A DNA stretch of 64,000 nucleotides. Origin: Labia minor (taxonomy: Eukaryota; Arthropoda; Insecta; Dermaptera; Spongiphoridae). Shown here piece after piece: positions 1 to 13,200 of the stretch (position 1 is its first letter; each line of letters opens with the position of its first letter). A program made the position numbers and the translations under genes. The stretch lies in the NCBI GenBank assembly GCA_963082975.1, contig OY720348.1, forward strand, positions 20,017,146 through 20,081,145. The letters are read 5' to 3'. A model generated the notes under the pieces. It was not told the origin of the DNA and ran no database searches. It worked only from the letters and a program-made list of their open reading frames with translations.

Positions 1-1041
1 TGAAAAATTCCGAGAGACAGGATCTGTGGGAGACGCCAAACACACTGGTCGTCCAAAAACAAGCCGTTCAAATGTCAATATAGAGGCAGTGCGTGCGAGT
101 GTCGGTGACAATCCAGGAACCTCAATTCGGCGTCGTGGACAAGAATTGCAAATTTCAAGAAGCTCTCTACAGCGTATACTCACTAAAGATCTGTGTCTCC
201 ATGCTTACAAAATTCAATTAACACAACTACTGAAGCCCAATGACCATGCACAGCGAAGAGAGTTTGTTGAATGGATTACTGAGCAACAACAAATGAATGC
301 TGATTTTTCGAGCAAACTCATCCTAAACGACGAAGCACATTTTCACCTTGATGGCTTTGTTAATCGCCAAAATTGCCGCTTTTGGGGTTCTGAAAATCCA
401 CATGTGATTGTCGAAAAACAAATGCATCCACAACGTGTCACAGTTTGGTGTGCATTTTGGGCTGGAGGCATAATTGGACCATACTTTTTTGAAAATGAGG
501 CTGGTCAAGCAGTGACTGTTACTTCTATCGCGACATGATAACACGGTTCTTTTTGCCGAAATTGGATGATATTGATGTGGCTAATATGTGGTTTCAACAA
601 GACGGTGCCACATGCCATACAGTCCGTGAAACACTTCAATTACTGCATGAGACATTTCCAGGTCGTGTACTCTCTCGTTTCGGTGATCAGAATTGGCCCC
701 CTAGATCGTGTGATTTAACACCATTAGATTTCTTTTTATGGGGATATCTAAAATCACAGGTCTACGTCAATAAGCCCACAACTATGCGTGCATTAAAGGA
801 GGAGATTCAACGTTGCATCAACGAAATTCAGCCACATTTATGCAGAACGGTCATGGAAAATTTCGACAAACGAGTGCGTATGTGTATGCAAAACCACGGA
901 GGCCATTTGCCCGATGTGTTATTCCATAAATAACCCTATCCTATGTACTTTATGAATCATTAAAAAAATTACAATCAAAAGACTAAAAACTGTGTTTTCT
1001 ATTTAATTCAAATCTTGCGTTAATTTTGGGACACCCTTTAT
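1..1041 (+). mobile_element. rosa-like (DD41D) Tc1/mariner element, 3' part
   Basis: Remnant of an IS630-Tc1-mariner transposon, cut by the window edge on its left. A transposase reading frame fills 2-933, and about 100 bp further on a short terminal motif, GGGACACCCTTTA at about 1029-1041, looks like the right inverted repeat ending at a TA. The left terminal repeat lies outside the window, so the repeat cannot be matched here. The element sits in an intron of the PLC-like gene. Confidence 0.7.
2..933 (+). pseudogene. DD41D (rosa-like) transposase, frameshifted
   Basis: Transposase of the Tc1/mariner superfamily, which would cut and paste the element at TA sites. The visible part begins just before a GRPKTS hinge, continues through an HTH segment (ISRSSLQRIL) and then the catalytic core. 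The first Asp is in LNDEAHF, the second in QQDGATCH and the third in DLTPLDFFLWG; 41 residues separate the second and third, the spacing that defines the DD41D/rosa group. The C-terminal GGHLPDVLF block is intact. One frameshift at about 512-525, just before the YRDM residues, splits the frame into two open parts, so no active enzyme can be made. The N-terminus lies before the window. Family assignment is firm; the rosa name rests on the D-D spacing. Confidence 0.85.
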
Positions 1042-1045
1042 ATAG

Positions 1046-1152
1046 GAAATTTCGTACTTTTTTTCAAAATTTTTTCAATTTGATTCTAAAAGAACAAAAA
1101 AAGGTAAACCGTTTGTCTCAATTTGGTGTTTTCGAAATATGGTCACCCTAGT
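1046..1152. repeat. Possible hAT MITE fragment
   Basis: The segment carries the same AT-rich interior (AATTTGATTCTAAAAGAAC, then AAAAAAGGTAAACCGTTT) seen in the window's hAT MITEs at 12366-12583 and 62142-62594, and ends in GGTCACCCTAG, a decayed form of their terminal motif. No target duplication is visible. The following part, to 1924, is AT-rich with a C9A12 run at 1440; nothing recognisable. Confidence 0.25.
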
Positions 1153-1924
1153 AATGACACTAATTGTTTCGATGCCTCACGATAGTTAAGCGAATGTAAA
1201 AAGTAACTAATTGAAGATTACTCTCTACACTGTAAATAAAGAGTAAATAGTAGTCAATATATAATCAGAAGCATAAATAAGGGAGGAAAGGGCACTCCCC
1301 CCAAAATAAAGCTTAAAACTATAATAATTCTAATATATGTATTATAAATTAAATAATTTCTATGTTGTAAAATAAAATAGAAAAATAAAAATAAAAAAGA
1401 ACCCTGAATTTTGTTTAGTAACCATTGTTAACTTTTGTCCCCCCCCCAAAAAAAAAAAAACAGTAAAATATATGTGGTTGCCCCCATATAAGTTTCAATC
1501 AGTAGTTTAAATATATTGGCTTCCAATGGCTATATATTTAAAACACACCTACATGCCAACGGGAAAACCACTTTTTTGGAATCAGAATGACTTGAAACGT
1601 GAAGATGTGTCAAAAACCCATATCAGAACTCTCAACCGGGATTACAATACCTTTACTCTCAAAAAAACTTAGAAATTTTTCTCAATTAAAAAGTAAAATT
1701 ATATATTTTCTATATTCGTTACTGAACATAACACTCCGTAGCAGTGTAATGTTTTATGCCTGTTCCTTCTGGAAAAGTGACATAGTTTCAAAAGATAATT
1801 AGAAATAATACCGTTGTCGATTCGAATAAATATGTCTTTGAATTTTTCGTTTTTGTGTATCTTTTACTAATATAATTCATTATTAGTATCATATTTGATG
1901 ATACTATGTAATATATAAAAAAAA

Positions 1925-2193
1925 ACCTTGGACTTTGTACGTCCTACGCAAGGACAACGCCTATCAAGCCGATGAGGTGTCCTATGATCAGTAGAACGAG
2001 CCTTATCTACCTTTACCTTGATTTTCTTGATCGGAGGCGTTATCAAGCAGTTTTCCCCAATGTTGTTCCCGGAGGCTGGGTTGACTCCGTCCCATGGACC
2101 CCAGCTAGGGAAATTCCCTTGCCAGGCCCGGGACTTGAACCCGGGACCATGTGAATGTGAGGCAGGTTCACTACCCATACACCCAATGGCGCC
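1925..2193 (-). repeat. tRNA-derived SINE
   Basis: Read on the minus strand, the 5' end (2193 downward) looks like a tRNA gene: GGCGCCATTGGG acceptor-like start, an A-box-like TGGGTAGTGAAC (2166-2177), an anticodon-loop-like CTCACATTC with CAC, which suggests tRNA-Val ancestry, and a B box GGTTCAAGTCC (2131-2141) inside a CCCGGG stem. A non-tRNA body of about 170 bp follows and ends in a T-rich stretch near 1925. It is much richer in GC than its surroundings. A long frame on the minus strand across it is incidental. A diverged relative lies at 34253-34470. Confidence 0.7.
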
Positions 2194-2344
2194 TTGATGC
2201 ATGAAATATTGATATTATTTGCAATTGCACACGACTAATAATAAAGCAGGCAAATATATCAATTTGAAACTACACCGACTTGATAAATTTAGTTTAATAT
2301 AAGATATTTGTATATTTATCTATTTTTTTTTTAATCTTTTCCAG

Positions 2345-2457
2345 GAGTTTGACCAAAGCAAGATGGATGGTCGCCGAGGTACTATAGATAGTAAAGAATT
2401 TGTTGCAATGTTTAAACAAATTGCCACGAGACCTGAGGTGTATTTTCTGCTGATTCG
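2345..2457 (+). CDS. PLC-L exon (EF-hand region), first in window
   Basis: Acceptor TTTTCCAG, donor GTATGT. It encodes residues 1-38 of the visible protein, including [11 protein letters not shown], a block shared by PLC-delta and PLC-L just before the last EF-hand pair. It ends in phase 2 (CG, completed by A of the next exon to give Arg). No start codon belongs to this exon; the gene begins before the window. Confidence 0.85.
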
Positions 2458-4162
2458 GTATGTGAAGATACATTATTTTTGTAAATACTATATATATATA
2501 TACTATATTGTTTAGATTGATTTCTCTATGTAATATATTAAATTAGGCTAGTTTTGGTTATTCTTTATAAAAAAATCTGGAGTGTCTCCACTCGACTATC
2601 TCCCAAATTTGAATTGGATTAATTAACATATATTACGTTTAAATTTAATTAAAATTATAAATTAAAATTAATAAATATAAATTAAACCAGCGCGTGATTG
2701 GCTTTTTGTTGATGGCACCACGTCACGTGCTGGCGCGTAATTTGCAGTCAACATGTTAAAAAATTATTTCCGGTATTTTCAGCGATTCAATCAAGCTGAA
2801 ATTCTATATATAGCAGTTTTATAAAATTTTTATTCATGTGAAAAACTATCAAACATATATCTTTATTTTTACGGTCAGTTTAGAGGGAAAAAAATGAAAA
2901 CATGGTAGGTTATGACCCTCTTCTGGATGAGCTACATTTCTCAAAAGTTGATAGAAAACGACGAATTTTGAATAAAGCCCCTGTACCAAATTTCATGATT
3001 CTAGTTCAAACCGTTTTTGCGTAATCTTGTCTACATACACACACACAATCACACAGAGAGACTTTTTTCCTCAACCTTAGTGAAAATGACTCAGGGACCT
3101 TCAAAACGTATAAAAACATCAAAATCTCGACATCGAAAATTTTCGTGATCGCAATACTATCTCTTGGGGGATAGTAAAAATTTAAATATTCCTATCAATC
3201 CTATGAATGTAACCTTGGTATTATAATATTTAGAGATTGAAAATTTTAAATTGAATAAAATATTAATTTATAATATCATTCTTTCCTAACATCATTATCA
3301 TGTTTAATGAAATATTTTAATTTATTTTTTAGATTTGCAAATAAAGATTATCTTTCGGTTGAAGATCTTCAACTTTTTTTGGAAGGTGAGCAAGGGGTAA
3401 GTACGAAAAATTGGTCAAAAAATTTCAAATTATTAACGATATATAAATTAATTAAATTATGTTAGTCATTCATCCATCTATATTCATTTTAAATTAATTT
3501 CCAATAACTATCGATAATTTCAAATAAATAGTTACTCAAATTTTAGAAAATGGGAGAAGACTTTATGTTTTAGAATTGTATAAATAAATAATCACTTTAA
3601 GTATTTTGATAAAGATTCTTAAAACCGAGCATCACCCTCGAAGGTATAATCGCTTTCAATGTAGATCTGCTGCACCAGATATGATTTTCCTCAATTTCAC
3701 CTTTCAAAATGATGTTTTAAACAGAATGGCTTTGAATGGGCAAGCCATGCAATATATTCAAGTCTTTCTGACTTAATTGATACAAAAGATAGATGCATCG
3801 TGGGCGTTGGTCTTTAGATACCCCCTACCCTCTTGTCACGCATGTTATATCATTTGACATTGATTGAACACTAATTAATATAACAAATGGCAGAATAGAA
3901 CATTATATATTCAATATTAAATTTGTCCCCTTTTTTAAGAATTTTTATTCATTTTCTATCTATCTCTGTGGCTCTACAAAACTTGAAAGTTTTTGGCCGC
4001 AGCAACCACATTTCTCCAAATGTCCCTATCCTGAGCCACTCTCATACAACTCCTATTTTCTTCTACCTCTCTTTTATTCATTTTAATTACAAAATAATTA
4101 AATAAGGTTAACATAAGTTTGTAAATTTACTTAAATTTGTCAATTCTTAAAAATAATAAAAA

Positions 4163-4208
<46 letters not shown>

Positions 4209-7200
4209 GCTATTCCTAGGGTATATGCCACCCGGGTGCGAGAATAATTTTGCCGCCCCTTCCCTAACCCAACCCCTTCCCCCAAAGTTGTTAAAAATTT
4301 ACAAATAAAAAAGATAAAGTAAATTTAAGTTAATTTAGTTTTTTTAGAACCATTTTGAAAAAATTGAAAATAAGTTGACCTGTGGCCAGGTCCGAACCGA
4401 CCGACTGTTTGAAATAAATTAATTTCCAGCTACAGAAACAATTTCAAATAATTTTAATATATCTATTAATGTAATAAAAAACAGATATGGATACATAAAT
4501 AATAAATATAAACATTTTTAATTTTATTTTATTTATAATATATATGCAAGACCAGGCTGTGACGTCATGAATGGCTGGATGACGTCATATAATTTTAAAT
4601 CAAGAAAAAACTAATAAATATGATTTTTCTCGAGGATAAAACCAATACAAAGTGCATGATTCGTGGTGATATATAAAAAAATCTCCTTTGGTGTGAAAAT
4701 AACCCTTTCCTTCCTATCGTCGATCGCTAATACTATCACTTCCGGTTTCCGGAATTGCACCAAAAGTTGATCAATTCATCCCGCTGATGCATTAAGTAAA
4801 TATACCAAATTTCATCAAAATCGGTTGAGCCGTTCAGGCTGTACACATCTATACGGACGGACAGACGGACAGACGGACAGACGGACGGACGGACGGACAG
4901 ACATCATGCTAAAAATACTTTTTTCTGTTTAGAAAATGCATGATTCGTGGAGATATGTAAAAATCTCCACATGTGAAATTTGGTGTGAAAACAATACCTC
5001 CCTTACTATCGTCGGTCGGTAAAAATAATCGAAAGTATTTTTAAGATCCTGATCGCAAAAACATTTGACTTTTTTTTTTAGAACCATATTGAAAAAAATT
5101 AAAACAATACCTCCCTTACTATCGTCGGTCGGTAAAAACATAAAATGACTCGCGTCGCCCCCCTAGGCTTGCCGCCCGGGTGCCCCGAACCGCCTGCACC
5201 CCCGGGTCGGAACGGCCCTGTATATATATATAAACATTTTCGGAAAAATATATTTTTTTTTATTAAATATTACATTGAAAACAACAATATAAATTTAGAA
5301 TAATAATTATGTTATATTTATTATACAATTTTAAGGGGAAATATAAAAAACCTAATTAAATTCTTTATTTTCAATAAATAATAATCTCAATTCAAAATAA
5401 GAAAAATCTAAATATCTTTTACTTATAAAAAAAATAAATGAATTTCTTTTGTTTATTTTTATTAATGCGTAATTGTTTCATTTGGAATCAAGTCAAGTAC
5501 ATAATTATAAACTTCTTTGGTATGTTTCAGATGACAGATTTGACCCCAGAAAAATGCAAGGCAATTATTAATCAATATGAACCCACCCCGGAAGCCAGGA
5601 GCAACGGGCAGCTCCTCATCGATGGTGCGTTTTTATAATTGAAATCCAAATGGATTATTATATATATATATATATATATAATTTCTCTGATATGTCATTC
5701 ATTCACCATCCGTATTGATTTTGTATTAATTATTACTAACTGTACGGTCTAATTACCACTGCCGCTAGACTTTAAATTCTCTCTGAACAAAATAATTAAT
5801 ATGATAAAATAAGAAAATATTTATCTCTCTTGGGCTATTTGAAATATTTCAATATATATATATATCAGGGGTGGCCACACTTGGTGATACTTAGAGTCAT
5901 ATTGAAAAATTGAAAATCGAAAAAAAAAATTTACTTTTTTTTTTTAGAGCTGAATTGAAAAATCGAAAATGTTTAAGAGCCAAATCGGTAAAAATTTTAC
6001 CTTTTTTTTGTGTCATGACTAAATTTTTTAATTGAGCCACAATAAACTCGGTTTGGCCACCGTGGATATATATCATATGCTTGAAATTTATTCCTTCTAT
6101 TTGAATAACTCTGCATAATTATTATTAGTTAATAATATTAAATATTAATTGTATATGCTTGCTGTAGAATGTAACGGGCGCAATTTATTTATTTATTTTT
6201 TAAATTATTATAATTAAATTTGGGGAATCTGCCTGCCTGTTTTGGCTCCTGTAAAGTGGTGCCAGTGGGCAACCCAAAACCATTGAGGGACCCCCAAAAT
6301 GGCATGTACAGGCTTGCTCTTTGTTACCAAGAGAGAGTTGAGTTCCCAATAATAGACACCAAACCCAATCCTTATATTAGTAGATTGTAGTCTCCAATTC
6401 TCTATTTTGTTCAGTAAACAAACTTAATTCAACCCAGAGTGGCTTATTTGTATTATTTATCAACTAGCTGCTCAGAGCTCCTTCGTCGCTCTTCACATCT
6501 AGACGGGGGCTCCGCCCCCTGTACCCCCCCGAGTGTCCCTATTCTGAGCTATAACCATCTAACTCCTAACCTGTCCCATCTCTCTCACGTTCCTTCCTAC
6601 ATTGTCCACCCTGTTCCCAATTGGTCTTCCACACAGACGTTTTCCAATCGAACTCCCCACCAATATATTTTTCCTCTCCCATTCTAGCCATGTGCCCTGC
6701 CGATCCCAGCCTTCTCTATTTTATGACCTATATCTAGAGATGCATAGAGGTCATGCAATTCCTTGTTATGCAGTCTCCGCCATTCCCCGGTGTCCTCATC
6801 TTTCTTTGGTCCATAAATGCTGGGAAGAATCCTATTCTCAAATACTCTGAATCTATTCTCATCTCCCAGGGTTATTTATAGACCATGCCTCCCACCCATA
6901 TAATACAATTAATAATTTAATAATTTTGATCCCCTTTTATAATAATTTCCAGATTGCAACCTCGATTTAAATTCTTTGCAAATATTATTCTCTCTGATAC
7001 TAATTATTTTGTCTTATCACTATTAATTTCAAACCCCATCAATTTTCCTGCCTCGATTAATTTTTTTATGCTACTTTAAATGTTATTAATTTATTAAAAA
7101 AAAATCAAAGTAAACAAAATAAAAATAAAATATAAAATTAGCATAACACTAAACTACTATGAAAATAATATTAAAAAATATATTATATATTAAAATCTTA

Positions 7201-10200
7201 CGTGAAAATCCAATTATGAGATCAAATTTTCTTAATTAAAATAATTTACTCACATAATCTTAAAAATTAATAGTATTAAATTATAGCCGTAATGTGAATG
7301 TTTTCAAAGTTTAAAAGGCCAATAAGATCAATTGAGATATTGTAAATATCAATAGAAGATATATAAAAAGATTTTTATCTGCACATTGCTCAGAATTTAA
7401 ATTACCGCCAAATTATCGCCACCAGCGCCTCTATGATCTAGTATGGTAACTAAACTGGTAATGGTAACTAAACTATTATATTCTTTATAATTTTTTTAAA
7501 ATTTTTCTAATTCAAAAATCGAAAATCGGGCTTCGAGGTCTGGTGGCCAGCGATAGATTTGGCTGGAGTGCTCGGTCAGACAGACAGACAGACAGACACA
7601 TTACACTTGCTTTTATTATTATAGATTCAAAGTTTTTTTTATATTATTCTTTTTATATTATTTTCCATTCATTAATATATATAATTCTTTCTACTTATAA
7701 AATTAAATCCAAATTTAAAAGGCACCAAGTGACAACTTAGTTAACTGTCCCTGCACGTTTCTTCATCTTCGTTGGATCATCTGCATCATATATATCAGGG
7801 GTGGCCACACTTGGTGATACTTAGAGCCATATTGAAAAATCGAAAATGTTTAAGAGCCAAATCGGAAAAAAAATTTTACCTTTTTTTTAGAGCCATATTG
7901 AAAAAAATTGAAAAATAATCGAAAATGTTTAAGAACCTGATCGGGAAAAAATTTTAAAAATCGAAAATGTTACCATTTTTTGTGTCATGACTTTAAATTT
8001 TTTAATTGAATCACACTAAACTCGAAAAGAGCCATATATGGCTCGGGAGCCACGGTTTGACCACCGGGGATATATATTATTGATACAATATACTGTTAAT
8101 ACAATCAATAAAAAAATAAAATTCTAAATAAAGATACAAATTATTAAAAGACCAATTGATATCTTCAAAATTAAAATTTTACTTTGGAATTGAAAATTAA
8201 ATATAGATATGTTTAGTAGTCTTGTTTTTCTAAGTTTTGATTATTTTATTTATGGTTTAATTTATTATAGTAAAAAAGTCGTTCTGTTAATACTTTTAAA
8301 AGATAGGGAGCCGAACTGTCTATTTACTCTTGGTCAGTAATAAATAATTAGTTAGATTCACTGAGTTCAACATATAAAATTATTTATTTATATTTTTTTT
8401 ATTTTAATGCATATTAAAATTATTTAACTTATTATATTTTTATATAACACTTTTTTTAACTTTTCTTCTTTGGTTTAGGATTTGACGCCCACTAAAATAT
8501 GGCGCCTGGGAACTCCTCCCACCCTTAACAAGGCTCTGATCCTAGAGAAGGTTTTTAACTAAATGAAAAATCTGGAGTGTCTCCACTTGACTATCTCGCA
8601 AATTTGAATTGGATTAATTAACATATATTATATTTAAATTAAATTTAATTAATTAAATTAAAATTAATAAATAATATTTATTAAACCAGCGCGTGTTTGG
8701 CTCTTTGTTGATGGCACCACGTCACGTGCTGGCGCGTGATTTGCAATGTTAAAAATTTAATTCCGGTACTTTCAGCGATTCAATCAAGCTGAAATTCTAT
8801 ATATAGCAGTTTTATACAATTTTTAGTCATGTGAAAAACTATCAAACATATATCTTTATTTTTACGGTCAGTTTAGAGGAAAAAAAATGAAAACGTGGTA
8901 GGTTATGACCCTCTTCCGGATGAGTTTATGCATTTCTCAAAAGTTGATAGAAAACTATGAATTTTGAATAAAGCTCCTGTACCAAATTTCATTATTCTAG
9001 CTCAAACCGTTTTTGCGTAATCTTGTCTACATACACACACACACACAAACACACAGAGAGACTTTTTTCGTCAACCTTAGTGAAAATGACTCAGGATCCT
9101 TCAAAACGTATAAAAACATCAAAATCTCGACATCGAAAATTTTCGTGATCGCAATACTATCTCTGGCGAGATATTGAAAATTGGCTGGTTAAGTGAAAAT
9201 TTTGTCGGAAAATATTTGAAACTGACGTCAGAGATAGCTACAGAACTTGAATTGGAGAAATCCAACCTTAGCAATTACATACACAATTTTTTTTTTAAAT
9301 AAATAGAAAGAACATACATACACAAATTTTACAAGATAAATCTTTTTCTTTCTGTAAAATATGAAAAGAAAATTGATTTCGAACTCTTGAATTAATTATG
9401 TTAGTACTAAATAAATTGGATTTATAAATCCCTTTCCATTGGATATACATGATTATTGGTTTTATGAATAAATTAGAAAGATATCAATCAAATGTTTTTA
9501 ATTGTGAATGTATAATTACAGGTTTCACAAAATTTCTTGTTTCTGAGGAGTGTGACATTTTCGAACCGGCTCAACGCAAGGTTTGTCAGGACATGAATCA
9601 ACCGCTTACTCATTATTTCATATCGACCTCGCACAACACTTACCTCCTCGAAGATCAATTGAAAGGTCCATCCAGCGTCGATGGAATCATTCGTGCTCTT
9701 GGCCAGGGATGCCGATGTGTTAAAATAGATTGTTGGGATGGTCCAGACGAACCACTCGTTTATCATGGCAATACGCTTACCACCAAAGTACCTTTTTCGG
9801 ATTGTATCAAAGTCATCAAAGAATTTTCATTTACTTCAACACCGTAAGTGAAATTTTACTATTACTTCCTATTACTTTGCTCTTTCTAAGGATTACCAAC
9901 TATCTTCAATCATTAAATAAATTTAATTTATGATTTTTCTAAATAAAAATAAGAAAAATATTATATTTAATATTTGTAATGTTAAAAAAATAAAATCAAT
10001 GTATTAAAATAATAAAATCTCGCGGTTATAGTTCTGGTCTGAGGAAGTTGAGCTCGAGGGATCGCACCTCGCCAAGTTTATTTAATTATAATCGGTAATT
10101 GTTTACAAAACGAGAAGCTTCAGGGATTTGGATGAAACTTTGCCAGTGGATTCCTTTATTAATTCCAAAAAAACTTTCCTGATGCAATATTTCTCGGTCT

Positions 10201-13200
10201 CTTCTACTTTACGAGATAAAAAAAATTTTAATTTTGACAGATTAGCTGGTTATGAACGTCGAAATGTGCAGCCATTAAGTAATGTTTTATTGACTAATTC
10301 ACTAATTAAACCAAAATAAAAAAAAAAAACAGAAAATTAGTGGAGCCCTCTGTTGGCTAAATGAATAAAACATTGTAGCTAAATAGAATATCAATGGTTT
10401 ATATGCAAATTTTAATAATTTTTATCTCGTAAACTAGAAAAGACCGAAATATATTTTATAAAGAGAGTTCTTTGGAGTTACGAAAGGAATTCACTGGCAA
10501 AGTTTCATCTAATTTCCTGAAGCTTCCCGTTTTATAAACGATTACCTTACAATTTAATAAAATAATAAATAATATAGAATAAAATATAAAAATATATAAA
10601 AAATAAGTATGTAACACCGAAGAAATTGTTGGAAAAGCAAAAAAAAAAAACATTATAGATATTAGAATATTGCATAAGTATGTAAATTCATTTATATGCC
10701 TATATATATATATATATATATATACATATACAAGTAGTTATCGTAAACTGTAATGGGATCTTTGATGAATATTGCATGTATAAATAAGTAAAAATAAAAT
10801 AATCACCTTGAAATTAAAAGTATAAATAGATATTTATTTAAAATAAAAACATCAACCATTAATTATTTAAAAATTGATTGGATTTTTTTTTAAAATACAC
10901 ACAGATCACAGTTTAAAAATTCTAATTAATTAATTTTTCAGATTTCCATTGATTCTTCATTTAGAAAATCACTGTAGCGTTGAACAGCAGCGAATCGTTG
11001 CCCAAATATTAAAGACAATCTTACACAATATATTGTATATTCATAAAGAGGACTGTCCACGGGAAGTGACGCAAATGACCCCCCACGAGTTAAAAGGAAA
11101 AGTTTTATTAATGGTAAACGTAATATTAATGGCTATTCAAAATTATTATATATTAATTATATTTATTTTAATACTTAATAAATCGATATTATTCGAACTA
11201 TTAAATACAAAAATGAATAAAAAAAATATTGTTTTTATTTTGTAAAATAAAAATATCACTAAAAATGAATTAATATAAAATTAATTTATTTAAAAATTTT
11301 TTTCCAATCCTAATGGAAATGCAAGACAAATAATATAAAATTAAAAATCAATAGCAAAAATATGATTTTATAAAAATTAAACATATATATATATATATTT
11401 ATCATGCTTATTAACACGTTCCCGCCGGCATGTACCACCGGTGGCTCATGCCGCCACATAAAATAAATAGACAAACTATGGAGCCGGTCGAAACGTGTTA
11501 ATAAGTAACGAAAATCATTTAAAGAAACTGACGAAAAGAAAAACAAAATTATTGGGGGTGGGGGAGGGGGAGTATTGTAAAAACAAACTTCTAGTGTCGA
11601 ATAATTTTAATAAATTTAAAATTGTCAAAAAAGATGCATTATAAGAAATCAATTGATTATTTTAAATTTATGGAAAAAATAAATAAATAAATAACGTCGA
11701 TTTTAAGGGAAAACGTTTGCCATTGGATTGGAAAGAAGATCAAGGTGAGGTCACCGACGAAGACGAAGGAACTGAAACGAGTAAAAAGAAAGAGAAACCT
11801 CGAAAAGTACTGCTATGTAAGGAGCTTTCGGATTTGGTCTGCCTAGTACGAACAAGATTCATTGATTTTCAGACATCAAAACAAATACGTAAGCTAATCG
11901 ATTTTGGTTAATTTGATTTCAATAAATAATAATTATTATTTTTAAGGGAATTTGATAAATAAAACCACATATTGATATTTTATTATCTAAATTTATTCAA
12001 AACACAAAAAATACACAATTATTATTTTGGTTTAAATTCTATAATTCAAAATAAAAATACCATTATTATTATTATATATAATTCAATATTCGTTTAGAAG
12101 ACATAAAATCCTGATAACCAATCACTCAATTATTCATTAATATAAGGTTATAAAAGAAGTATGAAATAATTTTATTCAATCAATAATTTGATTTTTGTTT
12201 GCATTTTTATGATTTGCCATTTTTATCGCAAAATGATAATTAAATTAATTTTTTTTAATCATGACTCATTCATTGCGTGATAAATCTTTCATTATTTTAT
12301 TTTTTTTTTTTTTTTGAAATAAAACTGGTGGATAATTTGAGACATAAAAAACTTAGACCTTAGACCAGTGGTTCTCAACCTTTTTTTTACCGCGGGACAC
12401 TTTTAATGGTTAAAAAATTTGGCGGCACACAAAGCAAAAGATAAGTGTAAAATTTTACCATATTGGAAAAAAGTGGTCTCAAAAACGGTTTACCTATTTT
12501 TTTTTTTTTGTTTTTTAGAACCAAATTGAAAAAATTTAGAAAAAAAAGTCATAATCTAGCGGCACACTGGTTGAGAATCACTGCCATAGACAATTAAATT
12601 AGCTTTGTGTTTTTCAATTAATTAATTAGTAATTACCATCAACTAATTATAAAAACTAAATATTGTGGTCAGTCATCTATATATATATATATATATATAG
12701 CAATAAAAAAAGATTTATTAATAAGATGAAACAAGAAAACATTTTTTTAAAATATGAAGAAATCGAATAATACTTCCGAAAAATTGGAAAATAATTTTTG
12801 ATATATATAAAAATCCTGGGTAACGGGTAGATGCTTATCTATAATCCCAATAGAAAAGATATCTGCTTCAGGGAGTGGCGCCCCTGCCCTTACGTGAGCT
12901 CATGAATTTTTTCCACCCTTCTCTTACTTGGAGGTGGAGAGATCATGTCCTTTACCCTTTGACTTCTCTCAATTCATTTCCTTCCTTACCCCCACCCTGA
13001 TCCCCAAAATACTCCATTTTATTTGGATGAAGGAGAATACTTAATTAATAGAATAGATTAATTAGTAAAGAAAAAAAAAATTAAAATCTTTACAGGAGAC
13101 AATGTGAAGAATCTCCTATATAGGCTTATTACGCCCATTTTCAAACCTGCAAAACATCTTAATTTACGAGTGAGAAATGTTTATTAAGTGTCTCAGTGAG

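Noticed and set aside
1867..2202. 111-codon frame on the minus strand
   Set aside because: Lies over the tRNA-derived SINE; the open frame is a by-product of its GC-rich sequence.
8479..8550. A 72-bp segment with AG before and GT after, open in one frame, in the PLC-L intron
   Set aside because: The flanking exons need a phase-1 join, which puts a stop in its sixth codon. Its reverse complement (CAGAGCCTTGTTAAGGGTGG, GGCGCCATATTTTAG) looks like a hAT end, so it is more likely transposon debris.
10021..10080. GC-richer segment with CGAGGGATCGCACCTCG
   Set aside because: Contains a stem-loop-like sequence but no A box; not called as tRNA.
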